From contig NZ_JAATUR010000001.1 of the NCBI RefSeq assembly GCF_011881725.1, forward strand, positions 124,001 through 188,000: a DNA stretch of 64,000 bases. The letters run 5' to 3'. The notes beneath the pieces are model-generated. The model worked only from the letters and a program-made list of their open reading frames with translations, was not told the DNA's origin and ran no database searches. This DNA comes from Escherichia coli. Its GTDB lineage: Bacteria > Pseudomonadota > Gammaproteobacteria > Enterobacterales > Enterobacteriaceae. How positions within the stretch are numbered: the first letter of the stretch is position 1; every line of letters starts with the position of its first letter. Of the stretch, positions 44,760 through 53,792 are shown in pieces. Position numbers and translations under genes: made by a program.

Positions 44760-45269
44760 ATCGACCTGTATTAATTACCTCATTGACGGTATGAAGTGTA
44801 TCAAAATGGAATGAATAGGATATGTGCGACTACTCACAAATTAACTTTCAATTGATTCCCAGGCATCTACTTAAATCAACATAACCCTTTAATATCAATG
44901 GGTTGACATAATAAAATCAACATAAAGCCTGACTTTTATCAAAAAACAAAGGGGGGGATAACCATATTTTATGGCGATAACAACACGCTTTTTATGGCTT
45001 ATTAAAAAAGACACTGAGACGATATTTCAAGCAATTATCGTGTATTTCTCAGGCGAACTTTAAGTTAAATTTAATGCGCAAGATATCAAATTTTATTATA
45101 AATAAATCATATTTACAGATAAATAATGCGTCGCGTCACATTTTTTCGCGGTATTTGTTGGTCGCAAAACATTTATTTTATCAATATTTTAAAAAGTTGA
45201 ATACAGATATTGATCATTTAGAATAATTGATTAACATCAATTTTTACCACCATAACAGGACGTCATTTC
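44760..45269. promoter_or_regulatory. tdcA-tdcR divergent control region
   Basis: This is a long AT-rich stretch (510 bases) without a plausible gene. A CRP site, TGTGC-GACTAC-TCACA, is at 44823-44838. The AT-rich tracts from about 44880 to 45240 are the sort of region where IHF and the tdc nucleoprotein complex are known to act; exact IHF sites are not assigned. A G7 run interrupts it at 44951-44957. Confidence 0.65.
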
Positions 45270-45437
45270 GTGAATTCAATCGTTCACCATGGTTTCTACT
45301 ACCCTCATGATGCGTCGATAGCATTTTGTGTTGATGATCACAAAACTAATAATTCATATTTGAAGATAAGTAATCCGGAGAGGCTACAAGGGTGGAAAAA
45401 AAGAGTATTTATACTGAAAAATGAAACTGACCGATAA
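45270..45437 (+). CDS. tdcR: TdcR, small activator of the tdc operon (short form)
   Basis: The frame is divergent from tdcA and reads MNSIVHHGFYYPHDASIAFC, then VDDHKTNNSYLKISNPERLQ and GWKKRVFILKNETDR. It has a GTG start (45270) with AGGA nine bases upstream and an in-frame stop further upstream, so no long N-terminal extension is possible here. It covers 55 residues. I assign it to tdcR by position and by general agreement with what I recall of the product; published lengths for TdcR differ. The last codons (GAA ACT GAC CGA TAA) lie within the first copy of the rnpB-derived 118-bp repeat, so its C-terminus is dictated by that repeat. Confidence 0.6.
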   Translation: MNSIVHHGFYYPHDASIAFCVDDHKTNNSYLKISNPERLQGWKKRVFILKNETDR

Positions 45438-45772
45438 GCCGCTTTCTTTTGGGTATAGCGTCGTGGACAGTCATTCATCTTACTGCCGCGAAAAGCAAAA
45501 ACCCGCCAGTTTACACTGACGGGTTTTCGTTAAATCAGGTGAAACTGACCGATAAGCCGCTTTCTTTTGGGTATAGCGTCGTGGACAGTCATTCATCTTA
45601 CCGCCGCGAAAAGCAAAAACCCGCCAGTTTGCACTGACGGATTTTCGTTAAATCAGGTGAAACTGACCGATAAGCCGCTTTCTTTTGGGTATAGCGTCGT
45701 GGACAGTCATTCATCTTACTGCCGCGAAAAGCAAAAACCCGCCAGTTTGCACTGACGGGTTTTCGTTAAATC

Positions 45773-45776
<4 letters not shown>
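45423..45776 (-). repeat. Three 118-bp tandem repeats downstream of rnpB, each with a terminator
   Basis: GAAACTGACCGATAAGCC recurs at 45423, 45541, 45659 and 45777, exactly 118 bases apart; the last copy is the rnpB 3' end itself. Each unit repeats the last bases of rnpB, a GTCGTGGACAGTCATTCATCT segment of rnpB, and a terminator hairpin (AAACCCGTCAGTGCAAACTGGCGGGTTT type on the minus strand, at about 45499-45527, 45617-45645 and 45735-45763). Copies differ at a few bases only. Tandem repeats at this place are known in E. coli. Confidence 0.9.
45735..45763 (-). terminator. First rho-independent terminator of rnpB
   Basis: On the minus strand the hairpin ACCCGTCAGT...ACTGGCGGGT is followed by a T-run, ten bases past the mature 3' end of RNase P RNA. 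Two near-identical copies follow in the downstream repeats. Confidence 0.85.
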
Positions 45777-46149
<373 letters not shown>

Positions 46150-46156
46150 GGCGCGC

Positions 46157-46185
46157 AGTATAGAGGGTTTGCACGCCCTTGTCAC
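46157..46185 (-). promoter_or_regulatory. rnpB promoter
   Basis: On the minus strand GTGACA (46185-46180), 17 bases and then TATACT (46162-46157) form a strong sigma-70 promoter followed by a GC-rich discriminator, seven bases before the mature 5' end. The -35 element includes the garK stop codon TGA. Confidence 0.85.
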
Positions 46186-47327
46186 CCCGCGTTACGCATT
46201 CCAATCGCCAGTGTTGCAGCAATATTGCGCGAAGCGCGGTAAATATTGTCATAAGCCCCGCTGAAAGCTTCATCCAGCGTAACAATACTGTTTAACACAC
46301 TGAATACTGCATCGATTCCATGCTGATGCACAACGCCGACATCCTTCGTCAGGCTACCCGCAATACCAATGACAGGTTTATTGTATTTCTTCGCCACATT
46401 CGCCACGCCAATCGGTACTTTGCCATGGATACTCTGACTATCAATGCGCCCTTCTCCGGTGATAACCAGCGTGCAATCATGAATATGTTCTTCCAGATTG
46501 AGCGCCGTAGTTACAATCTCAATGCCGCTCTTTAACTCTGCACCAAGAAATGCCATCAGTGCCGCGCCCATTCCGCCCGCCGCTCCTGCACCCGGGACGT
46601 CTTTCACATCAACATGCAGAGATTTTTTGATGACATCAGCATAGTGGGAGAGATTCTTGTCCAGCTCGACAATCGTGGCTTCATTCGCCCCTTTTTGCGG
46701 ACCAAAAATACGTGAGGCGCCGCTGTCACCCACCAGCGGATTGGTGACATCACAGGCGACGCGAATCGTACAGTTCTTTAAACGTGGATCGAGACCAGAG
46801 ATATCAATGGTATTCAGAGTATTAAGACTGCCGCCGCCAAAGCCAATTTCATTACCATTGGCATCGCTTAACCTCGCTCCCAGAGCCTGCATCATTCCTG
46901 CACCGCCATCGTTGGTGGCGCTGCCGCCAATACCGATAATGATACTTGTTGCGCCACTCTCCAGCGCCTGCAGGATTAACTCCCCTGTGCCGCGTGAAGT
47001 GGTTACCAGCGGATCACGCTTTTCCGGCGGTACCAGCGCAAGCCCACTGGCCGCCGCCATTTCGATAAACGCAGTTTTACCGTCGCCGGAGATCCCCCAA
47101 CTGGCATTCACTTTCTCGCCCAGCGGCCCTGTAACCCAGGCATGACGTTCAGCCCCTTGGGTGGCTGCAATCATCGCTTCCACCGTTCCTTCGCCACCGT
47201 CGGCAACAGGAACAGAAACGTACTGTGCATCAGGAAAAATTTCCCGAAATCCTTTTTCTATCGCCTGCGCAACCTCGCTGGCTGATAAACTTTCTTTATA
47301 AGAGTCTGGGGCGATTACGATTTTCAT
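46182..47327 (-). CDS. garK: Glycerate 2-kinase GarK
   Basis: GarK (381 residues from the ATG at 47327) phosphorylates D-glycerate to 2-phosphoglycerate, the last step of galactarate/glucarate use. Family motifs are MKIVIAPDSYKESLSA at the N-terminus, VADGGEGT (about 44) and GIGGSATNDGGAGM (about 130). The frame continues 27 codons upstream, but that part lacks conservation and overlaps the garR-garK gap. It is the last gene of garPLRK; its stop codon overlaps the rnpB promoter. Confidence 0.96.
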   Translation of the reverse strand: MKIVIAPDSYKESLSASEVAQAIEKGFREIFPDAQYVSVPVADGGEGTVEAMIAATQGAERHAWVTGPLGEKVNASWGISGDGKTAFIEMAAASGLALVPPEKRDPLVTTSRGTGELILQALESGATSIIIGIGGSATNDGGAGMMQALGARLSDANGNEIGFGGGSLNTLNTIDISGLDPRLKNCTIRVACDVTNPLVGDSGASRIFGPQKGANEATIVELDKNLSHYADVIKKSLHVDVKDVPGAGAAGGMGAALMAFLGAELKSGIEIVTTALNLEEHIHDCTLVITGEGRIDSQSIHGKVPIGVANVAKKYNKPVIGIAGSLTKDVGVVHQHGIDAVFSVLNSIVTLDEAFSGAYDNIYRASRNIAATLAIGMRNAG

Positions 47328-47423
47328 ACCTTTGCCTGTTACCACATGACGCCGGGGGGCGTTTCTCTTATTCGGCCTGGATTCCTGGCCCGGATAGCAA
47401 TACGCCATCCGGGCACGACGTCA

Positions 47424-48308
47424 TTAGCGAGTAACTTCGACTTTCGCCAGTTTTTCGTAGTAGCACGCCAGGGCGCTATGGTCTGCTGTTCCCAGACCAT
47501 CGGCACGCAGCGCCTGCATCATCTCCATAACCGCCGCGGTCAGTGGTAGTTGTGCGCCAACGCCGTGGGAGGTATCCAGCGCATTCGCCAGATCCTTAAT
47601 ATGTAGATCAATACGGAAACCAGGCTTGAAGTTGCGGTCCATCACCATTGGCGCTTTCGCATCCAGTACGGTACTGCCCGCCAGCCCACCACGAATTGCC
47701 TGATAAACCAGATCCGGGTTAACGCCCGCTTTGGTTGCCAGCGTCAACGCTTCTGACATCGCAGCAATATTCAGCGCCACAATGACCTGATTTGCCAGTT
47801 TGGTGACGTTGCCTGCGCCGATTTCCCCGGTATGTACCACAGACCCCGCCATCGCTTTCATTAAGTCATAGTATTTGTCGAAAATAGCCTTATCGCCACC
47901 CACCATCACTGACAGAGTGCCATCAATCGCTTTCGGCTCACCACCGCTAACCGGAGCATCCAGCATATCAATGCCTTTCGCTTTCAGCGCTTCGCTGATT
48001 TCACGGCTTGCCAACGGTGCGATAGAACTCATGTCGATCAATACCGTACCTGGTTTTGCGCCCTCAATAATGCCATTTTCACCCAGCGCCACCTCTTTCA
48101 CATGAGGGGAGTTTGGCAGCATGGTTATGATGACGTCGCACTGTTCGGCGATCGCTTTAGCCGTAGAAGCTGTTTCTGCACCTGCAGCAATCACTTCAGC
48201 GATAGCTTCTGGATTACGGTCAGCAACCACCAGCGAGTAACCTGCTTTCAGAAGGTTTTTACTCATTGGTTTACCCATAATACCCAGGCCAATAAAACCA
48301 ACTTTCAT
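47424..48308 (-). CDS. garR: Tartronate semialdehyde reductase GarR
   Basis: GarR (294 residues from MKVGFIG) reduces tartronate semialdehyde to D-glycerate with NAD(P)H. It is a beta-hydroxyacid dehydrogenase: Rossmann motif GFIGLGIMGKPM at the N-terminus, substrate motif LDAPVSGGEPKA (about 115-126), and catalytic lysine in GNVTKLANQ (about 171). In-frame ATGs two and five codons upstream are possible starts. It lies between garL and garK in one operon. Confidence 0.95.
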   Translation of the reverse strand: MKVGFIGLGIMGKPMSKNLLKAGYSLVVADRNPEAIAEVIAAGAETASTAKAIAEQCDVIITMLPNSPHVKEVALGENGIIEGAKPGTVLIDMSSIAPLASREISEALKAKGIDMLDAPVSGGEPKAIDGTLSVMVGGDKAIFDKYYDLMKAMAGSVVHTGEIGAGNVTKLANQVIVALNIAAMSEALTLATKAGVNPDLVYQAIRGGLAGSTVLDAKAPMVMDRNFKPGFRIDLHIKDLANALDTSHGVGAQLPLTAAVMEMMQALRADGLGTADHSALACYYEKLAKVEVTR

Positions 48309-48343
48309 AGTCATATCAATCATCTCTCTTGTTGCGGTGGTGG

Positions 48344-49114
48344 TTATTTTTTAAAGGTATCTGCCAGTTTCTGGGTGGCAGAGCGGAACACGCCGAGATC
48401 GCTACCAACGGCCACAAACGTAGCGCCCCATTCCAGATAACGGCGCGCATCGGCTTCGACCGGTGCGAGGATACCGCTGGGTTTGCCGTGCGCTCTGGCA
48501 CGGTTAAAAATATGCTGGATGGCTTTTTGTACATCCGGATGTGATGCATTGCCGAGATGGCCTAATGCCGCCGCCAGATCGCTGGGACCAACGAAAATGC
48601 CATCTACGCCTTCGGTTGCAGCGATGGCATCGACGTTATCTACGCCTTGCTGACTTTCAATCTGGACCAGAATGGTGATGTTTTTGTTCGACTGGGCAAA
48701 GTAATCCGCCACGGTGCCAAACATATTGGCGCGGTGAGAAACGGAGACGCCGCGAATACCTTCTGGTGGATAACGGGTTGATGCTACCGCCTGTACCGCT
48801 TCCTCTTCTGTTTCAACAAACGGGATCAGGAAGTTATAGAAACCGATATCCAGAAGACGCTTAATAATCACCGGTTCGTTGGTCGGTACCCGCACCACTG
48901 GCGCACTGGAACTGCCTTTAAGGGCCATCAGCTGTGGAATGAACGTGGAGATATCATTTGGCGCATGTTCGCCATCCAATACCAGCCAGTCAAAACCAGC
49001 CAAACCAAGAACTTCTGTACTAATCGGGTTAGAAAGGGCTGACCAGCAACCAATTTGAACCTGTTTCGCGGCCAATGCGGCTTTGAATTTATTAGGGAAA
49101 ATATCGTTATTCAT
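48344..49114 (-). CDS. garL: 5-keto-4-deoxy-D-glucarate aldolase GarL
   Basis: GarL (256 residues) is a class II, metal-dependent HpcH/HpaI-type aldolase that splits 5-keto-4-deoxyglucarate to pyruvate and tartronate semialdehyde. Characteristic segments are [13 protein letters not shown] (catalytic His and acidic residues, about 42-54), [10 protein letters not shown] (metal Glu) and [14 protein letters not shown] (metal Asp). It lies 15 bases after garP. Confidence 0.96.
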   Translation of the reverse strand: MNNDIFPNKFKAALAAKQVQIGCWSALSNPISTEVLGLAGFDWLVLDGEHAPNDISTFIPQLMALKGSSSAPVVRVPTNEPVIIKRLLDIGFYNFLIPFVETEEEAVQAVASTRYPPEGIRGVSVSHRANMFGTVADYFAQSNKNITILVQIESQQGVDNVDAIAATEGVDGIFVGPSDLAAALGHLGNASHPDVQKAIQHIFNRARAHGKPSGILAPVEADARRYLEWGATFVAVGSDLGVFRSATQKLADTFKK

Positions 49115-49129
49115 CGCTTATACCTTTGC

Positions 49130-50464
49130 TTATTTCTGCAATTCCATACGTTTAATGTTGCCAACCACGAAGAGATAGCAGACCATCGCCATCAGCGCCG
49201 AACATCCCACGAAAACCAGTGCCGCATTGAAGGAGTGCAGCTCACTTACCAGATAGCCAATCACCAGTGGAGTGACGATGGAGGCAACATTGCCAAAGAC
49301 GTTAAATACGCCGCCGCAGAGGCCAACAATCTCTTTCGGCGCGGTGTCTGAAATCACCGGCCAGCCCAGCGCGCCAAATCCTTTGCCAAAGAAGGCCAGC
49401 GCCATCAGCATGATCACCAGCGTGGTGTTATTGGTGTAGTTACATAAGATGATGGTGGAAGCCAGCAACATTCCCAGCACAATCGGTAACTTACGCGCCA
49501 GAGTCAGAGAAGCGCCGCGTTTAATCAGATAATCCGAGAAGACACCACCCATTACGCCGCCAGCAAACCCACACAGTGCCGGAATCGAGGCGACCAGGCC
49601 CACTTTCAGTATCGACATGCCTTTTTCCTGCACCAGATAAATCGGGAACCAGGTAAGGAAGAACCAGGTGATGGTGTTGATAAAATATTGTCCGAAAAAT
49701 ACACCCAGCATCATGCGGCTAGAGAGCAATTGCTTGATGTAATGCAGTTTGGGACCGCTTGCTGCCGCACTGCCCGGCTTTTTGTGGTCCATATCGACAA
49801 CCGCGCCATTTTCAGAGATAAACTTCAGCTCTTCTGCGGACATGCGTGGGTGGTCTGTCGGGTTATGAATCAACTTGATCCACAGCGCCGTCAGCACAAA
49901 ACCAATTCCCCCCATAACGGTAAAGACGTGCTCCCAGCCCCAGGCGAAAGTCAGCCAGCCAAGCAGCGGCGAGAAGAGCGCCAGCGAAAAATATTGCGCC
50001 GAGTTAAAGATGGCGGAGGCAGTACCACGTTCTTTAGTCGGGAACCAGGCAGCGACAATACGGGCGTTCGCCGGGAATGACGGCGCTTCCGAGAACCCCA
50101 GCATAAAGCGCATAAAGAACATGGAGATCCCTGCCCAGGCCAGCGGGAACATATCGACAAAGCCTTGAAGGAAGGTGAACAGCGACCAGAAAAAGAGGCT
50201 GTAGGTGTAAACTTTTTTCGAACCAAACTTATCAAGCAGCCAGCCGCCGGGGATTTGCATCAGCAGGTAGGCCCAACCAAAAGCGGAGAAGATGTAACCC
50301 ATCGAAACCGCACTCAATTGCAACTCTTTTGCCACCTCAGTACCGGCAATCGACAGCGTTGCACGATCGGCGTAGTTAACGGCGGTAACAATAAAAATAA
50401 TCAGTAATATTAAATAGCGGGTATGCACGCCTTTCTTTTTTTCGTCAACGGTGTCCAGAATCAT
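49130..50464 (-). CDS. garP: Galactarate/glucarate/glycerate transporter GarP (MFS)
   Basis: GarP (444 residues) is a 12-helix MFS anion:cation symporter that imports galactarate and D-glucarate. Family motifs include VNYADRATLSIAG (helix 1), GWLLDKFGSKKVY (loop 2-3 motif A) and FMLGFSEAPSFPANARIVAAWFP. It is the first gene of garPLRK and is divergent from garD. Confidence 0.95.
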   Translation of the reverse strand: MILDTVDEKKKGVHTRYLILLIIFIVTAVNYADRATLSIAGTEVAKELQLSAVSMGYIFSAFGWAYLLMQIPGGWLLDKFGSKKVYTYSLFFWSLFTFLQGFVDMFPLAWAGISMFFMRFMLGFSEAPSFPANARIVAAWFPTKERGTASAIFNSAQYFSLALFSPLLGWLTFAWGWEHVFTVMGGIGFVLTALWIKLIHNPTDHPRMSAEELKFISENGAVVDMDHKKPGSAAASGPKLHYIKQLLSSRMMLGVFFGQYFINTITWFFLTWFPIYLVQEKGMSILKVGLVASIPALCGFAGGVMGGVFSDYLIKRGASLTLARKLPIVLGMLLASTIILCNYTNNTTLVIMLMALAFFGKGFGALGWPVISDTAPKEIVGLCGGVFNVFGNVASIVTPLVIGYLVSELHSFNAALVFVGCSALMAMVCYLFVVGNIKRMELQK

Positions 50465-50838
50465 TTTATTTACCTCGGGTACTTATGCTGATTTTTATTA
50501 TTATGCGGAAGGTGTTATTTATGAGTTTGATTTATGCCGTAACGACAATGAACTCGGGAATTAGTATAAGCAGCGCGAGAATAATAATCATTGTGCAAAT
50601 GCTAATTTAATTAACACTATTTAAATATTATTTTGAGCATATGCACATAAGGCTGCGCGCTAAAGCACAGATTTACGCTTTGCCTTGCCGGGCGGCACAG
50701 CAATTCCTGAAATGATTGACATTGATCACATTTCTGTATTTAAACTCCTGACATTCTTATTTCACCCAATGAAGTCATTTATTTTTAAATGAGACCAGGT
50801 CCTCATTTTAATAACCCCTGGCTGGAGAATATTGCACA
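50465..50838. promoter_or_regulatory. garP-garD divergent control region
   Basis: No gene is present. The region is AT-rich with a CRP-like site, ATTGACATTGATCACA, at 50715-50730. In E. coli both divergent gar transcripts are activated by CdaR (SdaR) from here; I cannot point to the CdaR site with confidence. Confidence 0.5.
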
Positions 50839-52410
50839 ATGGCCAACATCGAAATCAGACAAGAAACGCCAACTGCGTTTTATATAAAAGTTCACGACAC
50901 AGATAATGTGGCAATTATTGTTAATGATAATGGCCTGAAAGCAGGAACGCGTTTTCCGGACGGTCTGGAATTAATTGAACATATTCCTCAGGGGCATAAA
51001 GTCGCATTGGTGGACATTCCGGCTGATGGCGAAATTATTCGTTATGGCGAAGTGATTGGATACGCCGTGCGCGCGATCCCGCGTGGAAGTTGGATCGACG
51101 AATCGATGGTGGTACTGCCAGAAGCGCCGCCGTTACATACGCTGCCACTGGCAACCAAAGTCCCGGAAGCCTTACCGCCGCTGGAAGGTTACACCTTTGA
51201 GGGCTATCGCAATGCCGATGGCAGTGTGGGCACCAAAAACCTGCTCGGCATTACCACCAGCGTCCACTGTGTGGCAGGCGTGGTAGATTACGTGGTGAAA
51301 ATCATTGAACGTGATCTGCTGCCAAAATACCCGAACGTCGATGGCGTAGTGGGTCTGAATCATTTGTACGGTTGTGGCGTGGCGATTAATGCTCCGGCGG
51401 CGGTGGTGCCAATTCGTACCATTCACAATATTTCGCTCAATCCGAATTTTGGCGGTGAGGTGATGGTGATTGGCCTGGGTTGCGAGAAGCTACAGCCTGA
51501 GCGTTTGCTAATTGGAACGGATGATGTGCAAGCTATTCCAGTAGAAAGCGCCAGCATTGTCAGTTTGCAAGATGAAAAGCATGTCGGCTTTCAATCAATG
51601 GTCGAGGATATTTTGCAGGTCGCCGAACGCCATCTACAGAAACTGAATCAACGTCAGCGAGAAACCTGCCCAGCGTCAGAACTGGTTGTCGGCATGCAAT
51701 GCGGCGGCAGCGATGCATTTTCTGGTGTGACAGCCAATCCGGCGGTTGGCTACGCCTCTGATCTACTGGTGCGCTGTGGTGCAACGGTGATGTTCTCGGA
51801 AGTAACGGAAGTGCGTGACGCGATCCATCTGCTGACACCGCGCGCCGTTAACGAAGAGGTCGGCAAACGGCTGCTGGAAGAGATGGAGTGGTACGATAAC
51901 TATCTCAATATGGGGAAAACCGACCGCAGCGCCAACCCTTCTCCCGGGAACAAGAAAGGCGGTCTGGCAAACGTGGTGGAGAAAGCACTTGGCTCCATTG
52001 CGAAATCAGGCCAAAGCGCGATTGTTGAAGTGCTGTCGCCCGGTCAACGCCCGACCAAACGCGGATTAATTTACGCCGCGACGCCAGCCAGCGATTTTGT
52101 CTGCGGCACGCAACAGGTGGCTTCAGGGATTACCGTGCAAGTGTTTACGACAGGTCGCGGCACGCCGTACGGCCTTATGGCAGTCCCCGTCATTAAAATG
52201 GCAACACGTACCGAACTGGCGAACCGCTGGTTTGATTTAATGGATATCAACGCAGGTACCATTGCCACCGGTGAAGAGACCATTGAAGAGGTTGGCTGGA
52301 AGCTGTTCCACTTTATTCTCGACGTCGCTAGCGGGAAGAAGAAAACCTTCTCGGATCAATGGGGACTGCATAACCAACTGGCGGTATTTAACCCGGCACC
52401 AGTGACCTGA
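50839..52410 (+). CDS. garD: Galactarate dehydratase GarD
   Basis: GarD (523 residues) dehydrates galactarate to 5-keto-4-deoxy-D-glucarate, an iron-dependent reaction. It has an N-terminal SAF-like domain (about 1-100) and a catalytic domain sharing [32 protein letters not shown] and [10 protein letters not shown] with UxaA. It is divergent from garPLRK and followed by a clear terminator at 52433-52459. Confidence 0.97.
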   Translation: MANIEIRQETPTAFYIKVHDTDNVAIIVNDNGLKAGTRFPDGLELIEHIPQGHKVALVDIPADGEIIRYGEVIGYAVRAIPRGSWIDESMVVLPEAPPLHTLPLATKVPEALPPLEGYTFEGYRNADGSVGTKNLLGITTSVHCVAGVVDYVVKIIERDLLPKYPNVDGVVGLNHLYGCGVAINAPAAVVPIRTIHNISLNPNFGGEVMVIGLGCEKLQPERLLIGTDDVQAIPVESASIVSLQDEKHVGFQSMVEDILQVAERHLQKLNQRQRETCPASELVVGMQCGGSDAFSGVTANPAVGYASDLLVRCGATVMFSEVTEVRDAIHLLTPRAVNEEVGKRLLEEMEWYDNYLNMGKTDRSANPSPGNKKGGLANVVEKALGSIAKSGQSAIVEVLSPGQRPTKRGLIYAATPASDFVCGTQQVASGITVQVFTTGRGTPYGLMAVPVIKMATRTELANRWFDLMDINAGTIATGEETIEEVGWKLFHFILDVASGKKKTFSDQWGLHNQLAVFNPAPVT

Positions 52411-52432
52411 TTTCCTTTGGAAAGCGCCTCGC

Positions 52433-52459
52433 AAAACATGGCCTTAGTGCCATGTTTTT
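52433..52459 (+). terminator. Rho-independent terminator of garD
   Basis: The perfect 10-bp stem AAAACATGGC/GCCATGTTTT with a six-base loop ends in T, 23 bases after the garD stop. Confidence 0.85.
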
Positions 52460-52526
52460 ATTATTTAAAGTCCCCGCCTTTACTCACCATACATTTGCAT
52501 TACCTTGTCGGGCGATCATTATTTAG

Positions 52527-52770
52527 CCAATAGCCACTGAATCAAAGGTAACAGTACGCGGTCAAACCACTCTACCCACACCAGTCAGTGAAGCTTTAAA
52601 GGTCACTCCGGAGCAAGATAGCGTTCAGTACGAAATTCTTCCCGGTAGGCGAGTATTTATAACCCGAGTGGGAAATGAACAGGAGGATCATACTATGGTT
52701 ACTTTTTTGCGTTTTCTGGATGCGGATATGCAAAATTGTCAAAAAAAAAACGCGTTGTTTTTAGCTTTGC
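52527..52770 (+). pseudogene. prlF: Decayed prlF (sohA) antitoxin remnant
   Basis: The frame from 52527 translates as PIATESKVTVRGQTTLPTP, then VSEALKVTPEQDSVQYEIL, PGRRVFITRVGNEQEDHT, and MVTFLRFLDADMQNCQKK. It aligns along its length with PrlF (SpoVT/AbrB-fold antitoxin of the PrlF-YhaV pair), with many substitutions. There is an in-frame TAG just upstream (52524) and no start codon, so the N-terminus is lost. A ten-A run at 52741-52750 appears to carry a one-base insertion: dropping one base recovers KTR, as in the family, before a TAG. No yhaV toxin gene follows. The AGGAGG before the internal ATG at 52695 could still express a meaningless short peptide. Confidence 0.75.
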
Positions 52771-52825
52771 AAATGCTATCGGTATCGTTCTGTTCGGTTC
52801 GCTAAAAAGACTGATTGTTTAGCTA

Positions 52826-52855
52826 GTGGCCCCAGGGGTCTTCAAATGGGGCCAC
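52826..52855. terminator. Hairpin downstream of rsmI
   Basis: The perfect 8-bp stem GTGGCCCC (52826-52833)/GGGGCCAC (52848-52855) lies ten bases beyond the rsmI stop. It lacks a good T-run on the minus strand, so it may be a processing or stabilising hairpin rather than an efficient terminator. Confidence 0.5.
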
Positions 52856-52864
52856 GGAGTTCTG

Positions 52865-53728
52865 TCACTCCCCCTGCTGCTCCAGCGCATACTTATACAG
52901 CGCATTTTTCTTCACGCCGTGAATTTCTGCAGCCAGCGCCGCCGCTTTTTTCAGAGGCAGTTCTGCCTGCAACAGCGCCAGCGTACGCAGTGCATCGGCG
53001 GGTAACTCCTCTTCCTGTGCTTTATGGCCTTCGACAATCAGCACCATCTCGCCTTTACGCCGGTTTTCATCTTCTTTTACCCACGCCAGCAGCTCGCCGA
53101 CGGGCGCACCGTGAATGGTTTCCCAGGTTTTAGTCAGTTCGCGGGCCAGCACCACGTAGCGGGAGTCACCCAGCACCGCAACGATATCTTCCAGGCTATC
53201 TAACAGACGGTGGGTGGATTCATAAAAAATCAGCGTACGTGGCTCCGCTTCAATGGCTTTTAGCGCATCACGACGGCCTTTTGATTTGGCAGGCAGGAAG
53301 CCTTCATAACAAAAACGATCGGATGGTAAACCCGCGGCGCTTAACGCCGTGATGGCAGCACACGGCCCAGGTAGCGGCACGACGCGAATTCCCGCTTCAC
53401 GGCAGGTGCGCACCAGGTGATAGCCTGGGTCGTTTATCAGAGGCGTTCCGGCATCGGACACCAGTGCAATGTTTTGCCCTTCTTGCAGCTTCGCCAGCAG
53501 CGTTTCGGCTTTTTGTTGTTCATTATGGTCATGAAGCGCGAACAACCGGGCGTTTATCCCAAAATGCTGCAGCAGTAAACCGGTATGACGAGTATCCTCG
53601 GCGGCAATCAGATCAACGGCCTGTAATACCTCCAACGCACGCTGGGTGATATCCGCCAGATTACCGATTGGCGTAGGTACAATATAGAGCTGGCCTTGAG
53701 AATTATCCGCCGATTGGTGTTGTTTCAT
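52865..53728 (-). CDS. rsmI: 16S rRNA 2'-O-ribose C1402 methyltransferase RsmI
   Basis: RsmI (287 residues) methylates the ribose of C1402 in 16S rRNA, in the ribosomal decoding centre. It is a SPOUT-unlike tetrapyrrole-methylase-type MTase: [15 protein letters not shown] at the N-terminus, [15 protein letters not shown] (about 90) and [19 protein letters not shown] (about 120) are diagnostic. It is divergent from lpoA. In K-12 the yraHIJK and aga genes lie on its downstream side; here garD and the prlF relic do. Confidence 0.96.
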   Translation of the reverse strand: MKQHQSADNSQGQLYIVPTPIGNLADITQRALEVLQAVDLIAAEDTRHTGLLLQHFGINARLFALHDHNEQQKAETLLAKLQEGQNIALVSDAGTPLINDPGYHLVRTCREAGIRVVPLPGPCAAITALSAAGLPSDRFCYEGFLPAKSKGRRDALKAIEAEPRTLIFYESTHRLLDSLEDIVAVLGDSRYVVLARELTKTWETIHGAPVGELLAWVKEDENRRKGEMVLIVEGHKAQEEELPADALRTLALLQAELPLKKAAALAAEIHGVKKNALYKYALEQQGE

Positions 53729-53792
53729 TGTGTCGTCCGTATTGCCGATTTAATATTGAGCATTGCGTAAAAAAAATATCACTGGATACATT

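Noticed and set aside
44946..44960. G-tract AAAGGGGGGGATAACC in the tdcA-tdcR region as a phase-variable element
   Set aside because: A run of seven G outside coding sequence with no evidence of a promoter spacer it would alter; too weak to claim.
52695..52805. Short frame starting MVTFLRFLDADMQ with a strong AGGAGG upstream as a new small protein gene
   Set aside because: The frame is the continuation of the prlF remnant; the AGGAGG encodes Glu-Glu/Asp codons of PrlF (QEDHT), so the apparent ribosome-binding site is a coincidence of coding sequence.
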